Shown: in pieces, positions 15,716-25,598 of the stretch
Layout: each line of letters opens with the position of its first letter
Position numbering within the stretch: position 1 is the stretch's first letter
Source: an uncultured Mediterraneibacter sp.
GTDB lineage: Bacteria; Bacillota; Clostridia; Lachnospirales; Lachnospiraceae
NCBI GenBank assembly: GCA_944384505.1
Contig: CALWTQ010000035.1
Coordinates: forward strand, 1-38,914
Direction: 5' to 3'
DNA length: 38,914 nucleotides
Notes under the pieces: model-generated
The model's database searches: none
What the model was told of the DNA's origin: nothing
What the model saw: only the letters and a program-made list of their open reading frames with translations
Translations under genes and position numbers: made by a program

Positions 15716-16861
15716 ATGCAGAAGTTTGTCTATGAGTATGCGACAAAGGTTTATTTCGGAGAAGGCGCGGCAAAAGAACATCTTGCGGCGGCCGTCTCAG
15801 GATATGGTGAGAACGTGATGCTGGCCTATGGCGGCGGTTCGGTAAAAAAGAACGGAATTTACGATGAAGTGAAGAAGATCCTTGAGGACGCGGGAAAGAA
15901 AGTATTTGATTTTAACGGTATCATGTCCAATCCCACTTATGCGAAAGTGCAGGAAGGCGCGAAACTCGCAAAAGAAAATAAGATCGATTTTATCCTTGCC
16001 GTGGGCGGCGGTTCTGTTATTGACTGCTGCAAGATCGTGGCTGCCCAGGCGAAGACAGACAAAGACCTGTGGGAGATGGAGATGACAGATCATCAGTTCC
16101 CGATGGACGTTCTGCCCATGGGAGCTATCGTTACAGCATCCGGCACCGGAGCCGAGATGAACGGCGGCGCGGTCATTACGAACGAAGAAAAAGTGATCAA
16201 GGCAGGTATGGCGGCGGCAGCCCCCGGATTTGCGATCCTTGATCCCGCTTATACGGCGTCTGTTCCCAGAATGCAGGTGATCTCCGGAGCCTTTGATACA
16301 CTGAGCCATGCCATGGAGACCTACTTCGGAAATTCAGATCAGGACAATGTCTCCGATGATGTGGCGCTTGCCATTATGAAAAATACGGTCGTGAATATGA
16401 AGCGCCTGATGGGAAATGTAAATGATATGCAGGCAAGGGGAAATCTGATGTGGGATTCCGCTATGGCGGAGAACGGCATCCTGAAAGTTGGAAGAGTGAC
16501 AGACTTCCAGGCACATCAGCTGGAGCACCAGCTGGGAGCCTACACGGACTGTAACCACGGACAGGGGCTTGCAGTGATTCATCCGGCCTATTACCGCCAC
16601 GTTATAAAAGATGCGGAGGAGAAGTTTACCAGATTTGCAAAAGAAGTATTCGGTGCAGATACGGCTGAAGCGGGTGTGGAAGCGCTGGCAGATTTCATTA
16701 AGACATGCGGCCTCCCGACAAAGATGAGTGAACTGAAGTCAAAAGTGGAGATCACGCCTGAGATCTTACGGAAAGTGGCAGATACCTGCAACGTGATCAA
16801 GTGTGGACCGAGAGAGCTGAGCCGCGATGAGATATATGATATCCTGATGGAGTGTATGTAA
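15716..16861 (+). CDS. Iron-containing alcohol dehydrogenase (YqhD/BdhA-like)
   Basis: This 381-residue cytoplasmic NAD(P)H-dependent enzyme reduces aldehydes to alcohols. The dinucleotide loop is GGGSVIDCCK (97-106). The metal ligands are D194, H198, H267 and H281, the same positions as in E. coli YqhD. The C-terminal stretch (ITPEILRKVADTC) is usual for butanol dehydrogenases. AAGGAGAG precedes the ATG. The paralogue at 20821 has the same architecture. It probably detoxifies aldehydes or regenerates cofactor in fermentation, in keeping with the reductases that follow. Confidence 0.93.
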   Translation: MQKFVYEYATKVYFGEGAAKEHLAAAVSGYGENVMLAYGGGSVKKNGIYDEVKKILEDAGKKVFDFNGIMSNPTYAKVQEGAKLAKENKIDFILAVGGGSVIDCCKIVAAQAKTDKDLWEMEMTDHQFPMDVLPMGAIVTASGTGAEMNGGAVITNEEKVIKAGMAAAAPGFAILDPAYTASVPRMQVISGAFDTLSHAMETYFGNSDQDNVSDDVALAIMKNTVVNMKRLMGNVNDMQARGNLMWDSAMAENGILKVGRVTDFQAHQLEHQLGAYTDCNHGQGLAVIHPAYYRHVIKDAEEKFTRFAKEVFGADTAEAGVEALADFIKTCGLPTKMSELKSKVEITPEILRKVADTCNVIKCGPRELSRDEIYDILMECM

Positions 16862-16876
16862 TAATTGAGAGAAATC

Positions 16877-16930
16877 TGAGCGCAGGCAGCTGACAGTCTG
16901 CGCTCATACTATGTTGACGGCGTCAAAAAG
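16877..16930 (+). terminator. Possible terminator after the first dehydrogenase
   Basis: TGAGCGCAG at 16877-16885 pairs with CTGCGCTCA at 16898-16906. A second small dyad, TTGAC with GTCAA, follows at 16914-16926 with an A/T-rich flank. There is no long T-run directly after the first stem, so termination efficiency is uncertain. Confidence 0.4.
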
Positions 16931-16963
16931 GTTTTTGATGCTTGTATCATACTTATGAGGTGA

Positions 16964-17353
16964 TATTCCGCTGCGAAAGGGGCAATGGAGCTTCTGACAG
17001 AAGCTCTGGCGAAGGAGACGGAACATCTGGGCATCCGTACAATGCTGGTAGAGCCGGGCGCGTTTCGGACCAATTTCTACGGGGACGGGCTTCGCGGAAC
17101 GGAAAGCCGGATTTCAGATTATGACGTGCTCGCGGATCGATATCGGAAGGAAAATCTGGTCAATAACCGTGATCAGCCCGGCGATCCGGTGAAAGGCGGA
17201 GAAGTGATCGTGGATACGATTCTGAGCGGAAAGATGCCTTCCCGCCTGCTCCTTGGCAGTGATGCGGTGCAGACAGCAGAGAATGTGATGAAAGACAGGC
17301 TGCAGGAAACAGAGAAATGGAAGGATGTAAGCTGCAGATCGGATTACAGATAA
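16964..17353 (+). pseudogene. Short-chain dehydrogenase, C-terminal half only
   Basis: The open frame begins after a TGA at 16961-16963 with YSAAKGAMELLTEALAKE, the catalytic YxxxK helix of short-chain dehydrogenases/reductases, and continues through LVEPGAFRTNFYG to a normal C-terminus. The Rossmann N-terminal half with the cofactor loop is absent, and no ribosome site precedes an in-frame start. The bases just upstream show no SDR coding. Its 3' end lies 36 bp from the MATE gene. It is a deletion remnant; ATG 16985 could yield a 122-residue fragment. Confidence 0.8.
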
Positions 17354-17389
17354 AGATTCGTACGGATCAGGAAAGAAGGAAGAATGGTC

Positions 17390-18760
17390 ATGAAGAAAGA
17401 AATATCGGAAAAGGAGCTGTTTGAGACGATACCGGTTCCACGGGCAGTGGCGACCCTGGCAATTCCTACGATCATCAGTCAGGTAGTTACGATGATCTAC
17501 AATCTGGCGGATACTTTCTTTGTAGGGCAGATTGGAAATCCGTATATGGTTGCGGCAGTATCGCTGGTCTCTCCGTGGTTTAATCTGTTAACTGCGCTGG
17601 GGAATCTGTTCGGACTGGGCGGCGGCAGCCTGATATCAAGAATGATGGGAAGGCAGAATTACGATGATATCAAAAATGTATCCGCTTTCAGTGTGTGGGG
17701 CGGCGCGGCAATAACACTTGTATTTTCCCTCCTTACTTTTGTGTTCCGCAGGCCGCTCCTTGATTTCCTCGGCGCCAGCCCGGATACATACGGATATGCG
17801 GAAAACTATCTGATCTGGGTTGTAGTTCTTGGCGGAGTGCCTACCATGCTGAGTCTTTCTCTTGGGCATCTTCTGCGAAGCGAGGGACATGCCCGTCCGG
17901 CAAGTACGGGGATGATGTTCGGCGGGATTCTGAATGTGATTCTGGATCCGGTTTTCATATTCGGGTTTGATCTTGATGTGGAGGGTGCCGCGATTGCGAC
18001 TGCATTTTCCAATCTGGCTTCTGTCGTGTTTTTTGTGGTGATCTATATGCGGCTGGGAGAGCGGACCAGCGTTTCTCTTCATCCGAAGAACTTTACCTTC
18101 CGATTCATTCGTCAGATATTTTCCGTGGGTCTCGCGTCAGCTCTGGCTACGGCGCTTGGCAATGCGTCAAATATGGTCATTGTGAAACTTTCTTCCGGAT
18201 ACGGGGACATTCCGGTGGCGGCTTATGGGATTGTAAAGCGGATCGACCAGTTTCCGCTGAACGTTTCTATGGGACTGTGTCAGGGATTTATGCCGCTGGT
18301 GGGATATAATTATGCGTCCGGCAACTATAAGCGGATGCGGAAGGTCTCTTACTTTTCATGGAAAACGGCATTGATCATGTCCGCATGTTTTATTGCCTGC
18401 TTTGCGGCGTTTGCACCCCAGATCCTTCATCTGTTTATTCCTGAGGCTGAGACAAGTACGCTGGGAGCCAGTTTCCTGCGGATTGCCTGCCTGGCAGTGC
18501 CGTTGACGTCAGTAAACTTCCTGATCAGCTATACCCTGCAGGCAATGGGAAAGGGAACTCAGTCCGCAATCCTTACCTTCAGCAGGCAGGGGCTTCTCAA
18601 TATCCCGCTGCTGATCCTGATGGATATCACCATCGGACTGTATGGTATGATCTGGACACAGCTTGCCGTTGAGATTATCATGCTGCCGGTGTCTTTTGGA
18701 ATGTATCTGCATACGCTCAAAAAACTGAAAAAGTCAGAAGAAAGGACGAAAGAGGTGTGA
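17390..18760 (+). CDS. MATE-family efflux transporter
   Basis: This 456-residue inner-membrane exporter has 12 hydrophobic segments in two similar halves. Typical MATE residues are ATLAIPTIISQVVTMIYNLADTFFVGQ in the first helix and GYNYASGNYKRMRK between the halves. I prefer ATG 17390 to 17384 because the AAGGAAG site (17376-17382) is then 7 bases away. MATE proteins expel drugs or organic cations using a sodium or proton gradient. It stands 4 bp before a lipoprotein hydrolase gene and was probably co-transcribed with the SDR. The substrate may be a product of this cluster. Confidence 0.92.
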   Translation: MKKEISEKELFETIPVPRAVATLAIPTIISQVVTMIYNLADTFFVGQIGNPYMVAAVSLVSPWFNLLTALGNLFGLGGGSLISRMMGRQNYDDIKNVSAFSVWGGAAITLVFSLLTFVFRRPLLDFLGASPDTYGYAENYLIWVVVLGGVPTMLSLSLGHLLRSEGHARPASTGMMFGGILNVILDPVFIFGFDLDVEGAAIATAFSNLASVVFFVVIYMRLGERTSVSLHPKNFTFRFIRQIFSVGLASALATALGNASNMVIVKLSSGYGDIPVAAYGIVKRIDQFPLNVSMGLCQGFMPLVGYNYASGNYKRMRKVSYFSWKTALIMSACFIACFAAFAPQILHLFIPEAETSTLGASFLRIACLAVPLTSVNFLISYTLQAMGKGTQSAILTFSRQGLLNIPLLILMDITIGLYGMIWTQLAVEIIMLPVSFGMYLHTLKKLKKSEERTKEV

Positions 18761-18764
18761 TGCG

Positions 18765-19691
18765 ATGAGGAAGAAAATCATAGGTGTCCTGCTGGTTATG
18801 ATATCTGCGCTTGCAGTCAGCGGATGTGCGGACAGCGGGAGAAATGCAGAAGAAAATGAAAATATAACAGGGGAAGACTCCGCTCCCGCATCGGAGCAAG
18901 GTGATACTGAGGAGAACGATATGGATGAAGACGACAGCCGGCAGTCCGGGGCAGAGAGTCAGGATACTGTGACAGAGGGTACGGAAGAATACAGAGGCTT
19001 TATCCTCGACAATGTCCTGCACTCGGCGAGCGAGGGAGATATCCACTATAACCTGTATGTGCCTGACAGCTACGATGGAAGTGAGCCCTATGCGCTGTTC
19101 TTTACCCTTCCCGGTTATGAGGGACTTTATTTTCAGGGTGTGGGTGAAAACCTGTACAGTGAAAACTTTGGATTCGAAGCTCAGAATTACATACAGGATA
19201 TGATCATCGCAGCGCCCCAGCTCTCAGACTGGGGAGAGACGTCGGCGGACCAGACTATTGCCCTTGTGGAATATTTTCTTGCAAACTATAACATCGATGA
19301 GTCAAGAGTCTTCGCAGAAGGATACTCCGGCGGCGGGGAGACCATGTCGCAGGTCATGGGAAAACGGCCGGATCTTTTCACGGCATATCTCCAGTGCAGT
19401 TCTCAGTGGGACGGAGACTATGAGCCGGTTGTGGAGAGCCGGACGCCGGTGTATTTTGTGATCGGAGAGGACGATGAGTATTACGGTTCCGGACCATCCC
19501 GTGAGGCTTATGAGACCTTGCGGGAAATGTATCAGGATGAGGGACTAACGGATGAAGAGATTGACGAGATTCTTGTGCTGCATATTAAGGATGCGGATTA
19601 TTTTGAAAGCCAGGGAGTGACGGTTCAGCATGGAGGAGGCAATCTGTTTGCGGCGGATGATGCGATCATGGGATGGCTGTTTGATAGATAA
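18765..19691 (+). CDS. Lipoprotein alpha/beta hydrolase (esterase-like)
   Basis: This 308-residue lipoprotein has a signal peptide ending in the lipobox VSGC (Cys21) and an acidic, low-complexity spacer (about 25-75). The catalytic domain has nucleophile S188 in GYSGG (186-190), a likely acid in VIGEDDEYYG and a likely base in VQHGGG. It belongs to the PHB-depolymerase-like or esterase group and probably acts on ester substrates outside the membrane. It begins 4 bp after the MATE gene and uses the GAGGTG site within that gene's end. It is one of three surface hydrolases in this cluster, with unrelated N-terminal sequences. Confidence 0.82.
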   Translation: MRKKIIGVLLVMISALAVSGCADSGRNAEENENITGEDSAPASEQGDTEENDMDEDDSRQSGAESQDTVTEGTEEYRGFILDNVLHSASEGDIHYNLYVPDSYDGSEPYALFFTLPGYEGLYFQGVGENLYSENFGFEAQNYIQDMIIAAPQLSDWGETSADQTIALVEYFLANYNIDESRVFAEGYSGGGETMSQVMGKRPDLFTAYLQCSSQWDGDYEPVVESRTPVYFVIGEDDEYYGSGPSREAYETLREMYQDEGLTDEEIDEILVLHIKDADYFESQGVTVQHGGGNLFAADDAIMGWLFDR

Positions 19692-19710
19692 AGAGACAGA
19701 AGGGAGACAT

Positions 19711-19767
19711 AATGAATGTATTCGTTCAGATCACAGGAATATCAGTTTCTCGACAGATGATCGCTTG
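19711..19767 (+). other. Short open frame before the LysR promoter
   Basis: An 18-codon frame begins with ATG at 19711 behind GAAGGGAG and stops at TGA 19765-19767, inside the -35 box of the LysR promoter. It may be chance or a trimmed gene end; the sequence MNVFVQITGISV is not recognisable. Confidence 0.2.
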
Positions 19768-19793
19768 ACAGAAAAATAAAATTTCTGTATTTT
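19765..19793 (+). promoter_or_regulatory. LysR promoter with an embedded dyad
   Basis: TTGACA at 19765-19770, a 17-bp spacer and TATTTT at 19788-19793. CAGAAA (19769-19774) and TTTCTG (19782-19787) form a dyad within the spacer, a plausible autoregulatory site for the LysR gene at 19821. Confidence 0.65.
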
Positions 19794-19820
19794 TAAAATA
19801 GTACACAAGGAGGCGATGCT

Positions 19821-20714
19821 ATGTATAATCCACAGCTTGAGACATTTATCGTTGTAGCAGATATGGGCAGCTTTAACAAGGCGGCAGAGGCGCTTTATAT
19901 CACGCCTCCGGCTGTGACCAAGCAGATCAACCTCCTTGAAAATGATCTGGGACTTCAGCTTTTTAACCGGACGCACAGGGGTTTGACACTGACAGAAGCC
20001 GGAAAATCACTGTATAAAGATGCAAAATATGTGATCCAGTACTGTAAGGATTCCGTGGAACGGGCCAGAAAAGTTATGGAAGAAAAAGATAATATCATCC
20101 GGATAGGGACTTCGCCCATGACACCTGCAAACCCGATCGTAGAGATATGGACAAAAGTACAGAAAAAGTATCCGGACATCAAACTGCAGCTGATTCCTTA
20201 CATGAACAGCCAGGAGAGCGCCAGGGAAATCCTGAAAAATCTGGGGACGAACATTGATATTGTGGGCGGGATCTTTGACGAGACTATGCTCAAGCTCAGA
20301 CAGTGCGCGGGAATGGAGCTGTCCCGTCAGCGGATCTGTGCAGCGGTTTCTTTAAGCCACAGGCTTGCGGAGAAAGAAATGCTGACTTATCAGGATCTCT
20401 ATGGAGAAAATTTTCTGATGATGCACAGAGGATGGAGTAATTACGTGGATGAACTGAGGGACGATATCTGGAAGAATCACCCGCAGATCCATGTGGTGGA
20501 CTTTAATATTTACAGTATGGATATTTTCAATCACTGTGAAAACAGCAATGACATACTGATGGTGGCAGAAAACTGGCAAGACATTCACCCTATGCTGAAA
20601 GTGATCCCGGTTGAATGGAAATATACGATCCCCTATGGGATCCTTTATTCCCCGGAACCGTCTAAGCTGGTAAAGAGATTCCTGAAGGCGATACAAGAAG
20701 AGATTGAAAAATAA
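19821..20714 (+). CDS. LysR-family regulator
   Basis: This 297-residue protein has an N-terminal HTH (GSFNKAAEALYITPPAVTKQINLLE) and a C-terminal ligand-binding domain. It aligns along its full length with the LysR protein at 8678, including the shared end WKYTIPYGILYSPEPSKLVKRF. It is preceded by AAGGAGGCG and its own TTGACA/TATTTT promoter. A strong terminator follows (20754-20779). It is the only DNA-binding regulator inside the 15716-29888 cluster and is its likely activator; a dyad at 20721-20738 is a candidate binding site. Confidence 0.92.
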   Translation: MYNPQLETFIVVADMGSFNKAAEALYITPPAVTKQINLLENDLGLQLFNRTHRGLTLTEAGKSLYKDAKYVIQYCKDSVERARKVMEEKDNIIRIGTSPMTPANPIVEIWTKVQKKYPDIKLQLIPYMNSQESAREILKNLGTNIDIVGGIFDETMLKLRQCAGMELSRQRICAAVSLSHRLAEKEMLTYQDLYGENFLMMHRGWSNYVDELRDDIWKNHPQIHVVDFNIYSMDIFNHCENSNDILMVAENWQDIHPMLKVIPVEWKYTIPYGILYSPEPSKLVKRFLKAIQEEIEK

Positions 20715-20720
20715 AATACT

Positions 20721-20738
20721 ATAAACCTGAAGGTATAT
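20721..20738 (+). promoter_or_regulatory. ACCT/AGGT dyad before the second dehydrogenase
   Basis: ATAAACCT at 20721-20728 faces AGGTATAT at 20731-20738 with a 2-bp centre; 7 of 8 positions match. It lies between the LysR stop and the terminator. It fits a regulator site, of LysR or MerR type, but the transcription start is not clear. A similar ACCT core lies near 24529-24536. Confidence 0.4.
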
Positions 20739-20753
20739 ATAACAAAACTAATC

Positions 20754-20779
20754 GAGACTTCTGCGGAAGTCTCTTTTTT
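20754..20779 (+). terminator. Rho-independent terminator after LysR
   Basis: GAGACTTC (20754-20761) and GAAGTCTC (20766-20773) form a perfect 8-bp stem with a TGCG loop, followed by six T. It separates LysR from the dehydrogenase at 20821, unless the upstream dyad marks a promoter that reads through it. Confidence 0.9.
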
Positions 20780-20820
20780 ATTACAATAAGATCAGAAAGA
20801 AAAGGGAGGTTTTTCAGTTT

Positions 20821-21987
20821 ATGAATAACTTCATATATGAGAACAGCACGAAAGTATATTTTGGTCAGGGATGTGTGAAAGAATTCCTTTCCAGCCTGAC
20901 AAGAGACAGCAGAAATATTCTCCTTGCCTGCGGAGAAAGGTCGGCAAAACAGTATGGCATTTATGATGAAGTGCTGAATATTCTGATGGCGGATGGAAAA
21001 AACGTAGTTGATTTTTCCGGGATCATGCCGAATCCCACATACGAAAAAGTACTTGAGGGAATTCAGCTTGCAAAAAATCACAATATTGATCTGATCCTGG
21101 GGATTGGAGGAGGATCCGTAATGGACTGCGCCAAAGCGGTTTCCCTTGGGGCCAGATGCAGCGGCGATCCATGGGAAAACTTCTGGGAGAGGAAAGGAAT
21201 CGTAGATTTCTCACCGATTCCTGTGGGAGTAATACCCACGACTGCAGGAACAGGAAGTGAATGCAATGGAGCAGCGGTGATCACAAATGAAAAGACCAAA
21301 GTGAAGATCGGATATGATTACGCAAAATGCAATCCGGTATTTGCCCTGATGGATCCGGTATACACATACAGCGTTCCGGAAAAGCAGATGGTTTCCGGAG
21401 CATTTGACAGCCTTTCCCACATCATGGAGACTTATTTCAGCGAGCCGGATGAACAGAATGTATCCGATGAGATCGGAGAAGCTCTGATGAGAAGTGTGAT
21501 CAGAAACACGCTGCAGGCGGTACGGGATCCAAAGGATTATACAGCAAGGAGTAATCTGATGTGGACATCCACATTATCCGAAAACCGTCTGATCAAACTT
21601 GGAAAAAGGGGAGACTTCGGCTGCCATTTAATTGAGCATCAGCTGGGAGCATATACAGACTGCAATCATGGACAGGGAATGGCCGTGCTCCAGCCGGTCT
21701 ATTACCGGCATATTTATAAAGACGGCCTGAAAAAATTTGCCAGATTTGCCGCAAATGTGTGGCATGTTCCGGAGGAAGGCAGATCAGAAGAAGAACTGGC
21801 AGAAAGAGGAATAGAGAAACTGACCGAGTTTATCCATGAGATCGGACTCCCCGCAACACTGAGAGAACTGGGAGTCAGAGATAAGAGCGTATTAAAAAAG
21901 GTTGCCGGCTCCAGCCACTACTCTATGGGTGGATACAGAAAATTAAGCCCCGAAGAAATACTGGATATTCTTACAGAATGTTTTTAG
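20821..21987 (+). CDS. Iron-containing alcohol dehydrogenase, second copy
   Basis: This 388-residue YqhD/BdhA-like enzyme has the cofactor loop GGGSVMDCAK (97-106) and metal ligands D196, H200, H269 and H283. It is clearly paralogous to the product of 15716 (start MNNFIYENSTKVYFGQG versus MQKFVYEYATKVYFGEG) but has diverged well beyond a recent duplication. A GGGAGG site lies at 20805-20810. It leads a run of five same-strand cytosolic reductase genes with short gaps. It probably reduces an aldehyde formed in this pathway. Confidence 0.93.
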   Translation: MNNFIYENSTKVYFGQGCVKEFLSSLTRDSRNILLACGERSAKQYGIYDEVLNILMADGKNVVDFSGIMPNPTYEKVLEGIQLAKNHNIDLILGIGGGSVMDCAKAVSLGARCSGDPWENFWERKGIVDFSPIPVGVIPTTAGTGSECNGAAVITNEKTKVKIGYDYAKCNPVFALMDPVYTYSVPEKQMVSGAFDSLSHIMETYFSEPDEQNVSDEIGEALMRSVIRNTLQAVRDPKDYTARSNLMWTSTLSENRLIKLGKRGDFGCHLIEHQLGAYTDCNHGQGMAVLQPVYYRHIYKDGLKKFARFAANVWHVPEEGRSEEELAERGIEKLTEFIHEIGLPATLRELGVRDKSVLKKVAGSSHYSMGGYRKLSPEEILDILTECF

Positions 21988-22017
21988 ATAAAAAGAACAG
22001 AAAAGGAGAGAAGAAAA

Positions 22018-22554
22018 ATGTCTAAAAGAGTGTTGATTATTTCGGCGAGTCCCAGAAAAGGTGGAAATTCTGATATCCTCTGCGACCGTTTTATGCAGGG
22101 TGCAGAAGAGGCAGGGAATACAGTAGAAAAAGTATCATTAAGAGACCTTAAGATCGGGTACTGTATGGCCTGTTACGGATGCAGAGGAACAAAGAAATGT
22201 GTGCAGAAAGACGACATGGAAGAATTGCTTTCCAAAATGATTGAAGCGGATGTGCTTGTTCTTGCCACACCGGTCTACTTCTATTCTATGGACGGACAGC
22301 TGAAGACCATGATTGACCGGACTCTGCCCCGCTATACAGAAATCCGGGATAAGGATGTATATTTCATTGCAACTGCGGCCGCGGGAGAACGGTTTATGCA
22401 TCGGACGATTGATGCCATGAAGGGATTCACGGACTGTCTGCCCGGTGCAAGAGTACGTGAAGAAATTTATGGAGAAGGCGTCTACCAGAAAGGCGAGGTA
22501 GAAAACACTCCCGCATATAAAAAGGCATATGTGGCAGGAAAAATGATCCGGTGA
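22018..22554 (+). CDS. Iron-sulfur flavoprotein-like NAD(P)H oxidoreductase
   Basis: This 178-residue flavodoxin-fold protein has the FMN loop ISASPRKGGNS (8-18) and a compact cysteine cluster, C-x2-C-x2-C-x5-C in CMACYGCRGTKKC (about 49-61), as in Isf-type iron-sulfur flavoproteins. The later motif TPVYFYSMDGQLKTMIDR is standard for the family. It would carry electrons between ferredoxin or NAD(P)H and a small acceptor such as a quinone or nitro compound. A GGAGAG site precedes the ATG. A related but damaged copy lies at 26694. Confidence 0.88.
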   Translation: MSKRVLIISASPRKGGNSDILCDRFMQGAEEAGNTVEKVSLRDLKIGYCMACYGCRGTKKCVQKDDMEELLSKMIEADVLVLATPVYFYSMDGQLKTMIDRTLPRYTEIRDKDVYFIATAAAGERFMHRTIDAMKGFTDCLPGARVREEIYGEGVYQKGEVENTPAYKKAYVAGKMIR

Positions 22555-22608
22555 AAAGCACTGTACTGTAAGTGGAAAACTAAAAAAACTTAACGAGGTG
22601 AGTGAACA

Positions 22609-23613
22609 ATGAAAACACGTATTTTAGGAAAAGATCTGGAGGTATCTGCGATCGGTCTTGGTTGTATGGGAATGAGCCATGCGTACGGGCCGGCGGCAGA
22701 TAAAAAGGAGATGACGGAGCTGCTGGCTCAGGCTGTGGACAAAGGGTATACCTTTTTTGACACGGCTGAGGTCTACGGCACACCGGAGAATCCCCATGAT
22801 AATGAGGAACTTCTGGGAGAGGCGCTGAAGCCGTACCGGAATAAGATCGTTCTGGCATCTAAATGCGGGATCCGTTTTGATGAGACTTCCACAGCCGTCA
22901 ATAAGCCGCTGATTCCGGATGGAAGACCGGAAACGATCAAAGCGTCCATCGACGGTTCGCTGAAACGCCTTCAGACGGACCATCTGGACCTGTACTATAT
23001 ACATCGTATTGACCGGAATGTTCCGACCGAGGAGACAGCAGGGGCCATGAAAGAACTGATTGAGGCAGGAAAGATCACCCACTGGGGAATCTCCGAGGCA
23101 GATGAGGATACGCTTCGAAGAGCCCACGCGGTCTGCCCGGTAACCGCGGTGCAGAATCGTTATTCGATGATGTACCGCGACTATGAGGCGCTGTTCCCGG
23201 TTCTCGAGGAACTGCAGATCGGCTTTGTCGCGTTTTCGCCGCTGGCAAACGGACTTCTGAGCGCAAAATATAGCAAGGAGTCTAAATTTGAAGCAGGAAC
23301 GGATTACCGCAGCGCCATGCCTCAGTTTACGGCGGAGGCATTTGATAAAAATGAGGAGTTGATCCGGTATCTGAAAGAGACAGCGGACAAAAAGAATGCC
23401 ACGCCGGCACAGATTTCTCTGGCATGGATGCTGGCAAAGAAGCCGTGGATCGTGCCGATTCCCGGTACAAGGAAATACGGCCGCCTGATCGAGAATGCAC
23501 AGGCAGCGGACGTGGAACTGACGGATGAAGAAGTGAAAGCAATCGATCAGATGCTGGATACGGTGCCGATGTCAGGGGTGTTCGGCGGATCAAAAGTTGA
23601 AAATGATAAATAG
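22609..23613 (+). CDS. Aldo/keto reductase (YakC/AKR13-like)
   Basis: This 334-residue enzyme has the full tetrad D51, Y56, K85 (ASKCG) and H132 (YYIHRID), the N-terminal GLGCMGMSHAYG and the C-terminal cofactor-phosphate loop IPGTRKYGRLIEN. It is longer than and only distantly related to the two reductases that follow. GAGGTGAG precedes the start. NADPH-dependent reduction of a ketone or aldehyde is expected; the substrate is not known. Confidence 0.92.
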   Translation: MKTRILGKDLEVSAIGLGCMGMSHAYGPAADKKEMTELLAQAVDKGYTFFDTAEVYGTPENPHDNEELLGEALKPYRNKIVLASKCGIRFDETSTAVNKPLIPDGRPETIKASIDGSLKRLQTDHLDLYYIHRIDRNVPTEETAGAMKELIEAGKITHWGISEADEDTLRRAHAVCPVTAVQNRYSMMYRDYEALFPVLEELQIGFVAFSPLANGLLSAKYSKESKFEAGTDYRSAMPQFTAEAFDKNEELIRYLKETADKKNATPAQISLAWMLAKKPWIVPIPGTRKYGRLIENAQAADVELTDEEVKAIDQMLDTVPMSGVFGGSKVENDK

Positions 23614-23644
23614 CGTGCAAAGCGATTTTGAATAAAACATTTAA

Positions 23645-24514
<870 letters not shown>

Positions 24515-24586
24515 CGCTCTTAAATTGAAACCTTAAGGCTTATACAGAATAACCAGAAGGAACTTCTGCTTTATGAAAAGCAAGTT

Positions 24587-24592
24587 TATAAT
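24587..24592 (+). promoter_or_regulatory. Possible -10 before copy B
   Basis: TATAAT at 24587-24592 lies 56 bp before the start at 24649 in a 134-bp gap. The matching -35 (TTCTGC at 24564-24569) is poor. Further upstream TTGAAA (24525-24530) abuts CCTTAAGG, which resembles the dyad at 20721. Confidence 0.35.
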
Positions 24593-24648
24593 AAAGTTAT
24601 GAACAAAGATAAGAATAGATTTATAAACGAAGACGAGGAGGAATCATC

Positions 24649-25494
24649 ATGGAATATGTAACATTGAATAACGGAGTAAAAATGCCGATGGCAGGAATCG
24701 GAACCTTCCTTCTGACACCGGACGAAGCAGAGAATTCAGTTGCTCATGCTCTGAAAGACGGATACCGTCTGATTGATACGGCAAATGCTTATGTAAATGA
24801 AAAGGCTGTAGGACGTGCCATGAAAAAATCCGGCATTGAACGGAGCGAGATCTTTCTGGAGACAAAGTTGTGGCCCTCTTTCTATGAGCAGGAGGATGCA
24901 GTGGAAAAGACGCTGGAAAGACTGGATACAGATTATATCGATCTGCTCCTGATCCATCAGCCGGCAGGAAACTATCTGGCAGGATACCGGCAGATGGAAA
25001 AGGCATACAAAGAAGGTAAGGTAAAAGCCATCGGTCTTTCCAATTTCAATAAAGAGCAGATCCAGGAGATCCTTGACAAGTGTGAGGTGAAACCGGCAGT
25101 TCTCCAGACAGAAGTGCATCCATACGATCAGGAAAAGGAACTGAAAGAATTCCTTGCCAAATCTGATATCGTGATCCAGGCATGGTATCCGCTGGGGCAT
25201 GGAGACGCAGCGCTTTTACAGGAGCCGGTATTTGCAAAGCTGGGAGAAAAATACAAAAAGAGTCCGGCACAGATCATCCTGCGCTGGCACATTCAGGACG
25301 GCAACATCGTGATCCCGGGATCGAAGAATCCGGATCATATCTGCGATAACTTTGACCTGTTCGATTTTGCTCTGACAGAAGATGAGATGGCACAGATCGG
25401 GGCAATGGATCAGAATAAAAGATATTACACAAGCACACCGGAACTGCTTGAAAAATATGTAACGATGGTTCCGCCTGTAGACGACCAGAAATAA
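24649..25494 (+). CDS. Aldo/keto reductase (DkgA-like), copy B
   Basis: This 281-residue reductase has D43, Y48, K73 and H103 intact and the cofactor loop IPGSKNPDHICDN. GGAGGAA precedes the start. It shares its first dozen residues ([13 protein letters not shown]) with copy A but has a different substrate loop (WPSFYEQEDA). A terminator-like hairpin follows at 25534-25567, closing this reductase run. NADPH-dependent carbonyl reduction is expected. Confidence 0.92.
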   Translation: MEYVTLNNGVKMPMAGIGTFLLTPDEAENSVAHALKDGYRLIDTANAYVNEKAVGRAMKKSGIERSEIFLETKLWPSFYEQEDAVEKTLERLDTDYIDLLLIHQPAGNYLAGYRQMEKAYKEGKVKAIGLSNFNKEQIQEILDKCEVKPAVLQTEVHPYDQEKELKEFLAKSDIVIQAWYPLGHGDAALLQEPVFAKLGEKYKKSPAQIILRWHIQDGNIVIPGSKNPDHICDNFDLFDFALTEDEMAQIGAMDQNKRYYTSTPELLEKYVTMVPPVDDQK

Positions 25495-25533
25495 TAGTGC
25501 CTGTTACTAATAAATTTTCATACACCCATTTAA

Positions 25534-25567
25534 TGAAGAAAACGCACTCCACAGTGCGCTTTCTTCA
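25534..25567. terminator. Terminator hairpin, possibly bidirectional
   Basis: A 15-bp stem with one mismatch joins 25534-25548 and 25553-25567 around the loop CCAC (core CGCACT/AGTGCG). A/T-rich flanks inside the stem resemble an intrinsic terminator without a long T-run. Confidence 0.65.
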
Positions 25568-25598
25568 CAAATGCAATAGTTCTGAAAGGAAAGAATGA

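Noticed and set aside
16914-16950. Promoter TTGACG with TATCAT for the SDR remnant
   Set aside because: The spacer is 25 bp, too long for a standard promoter.
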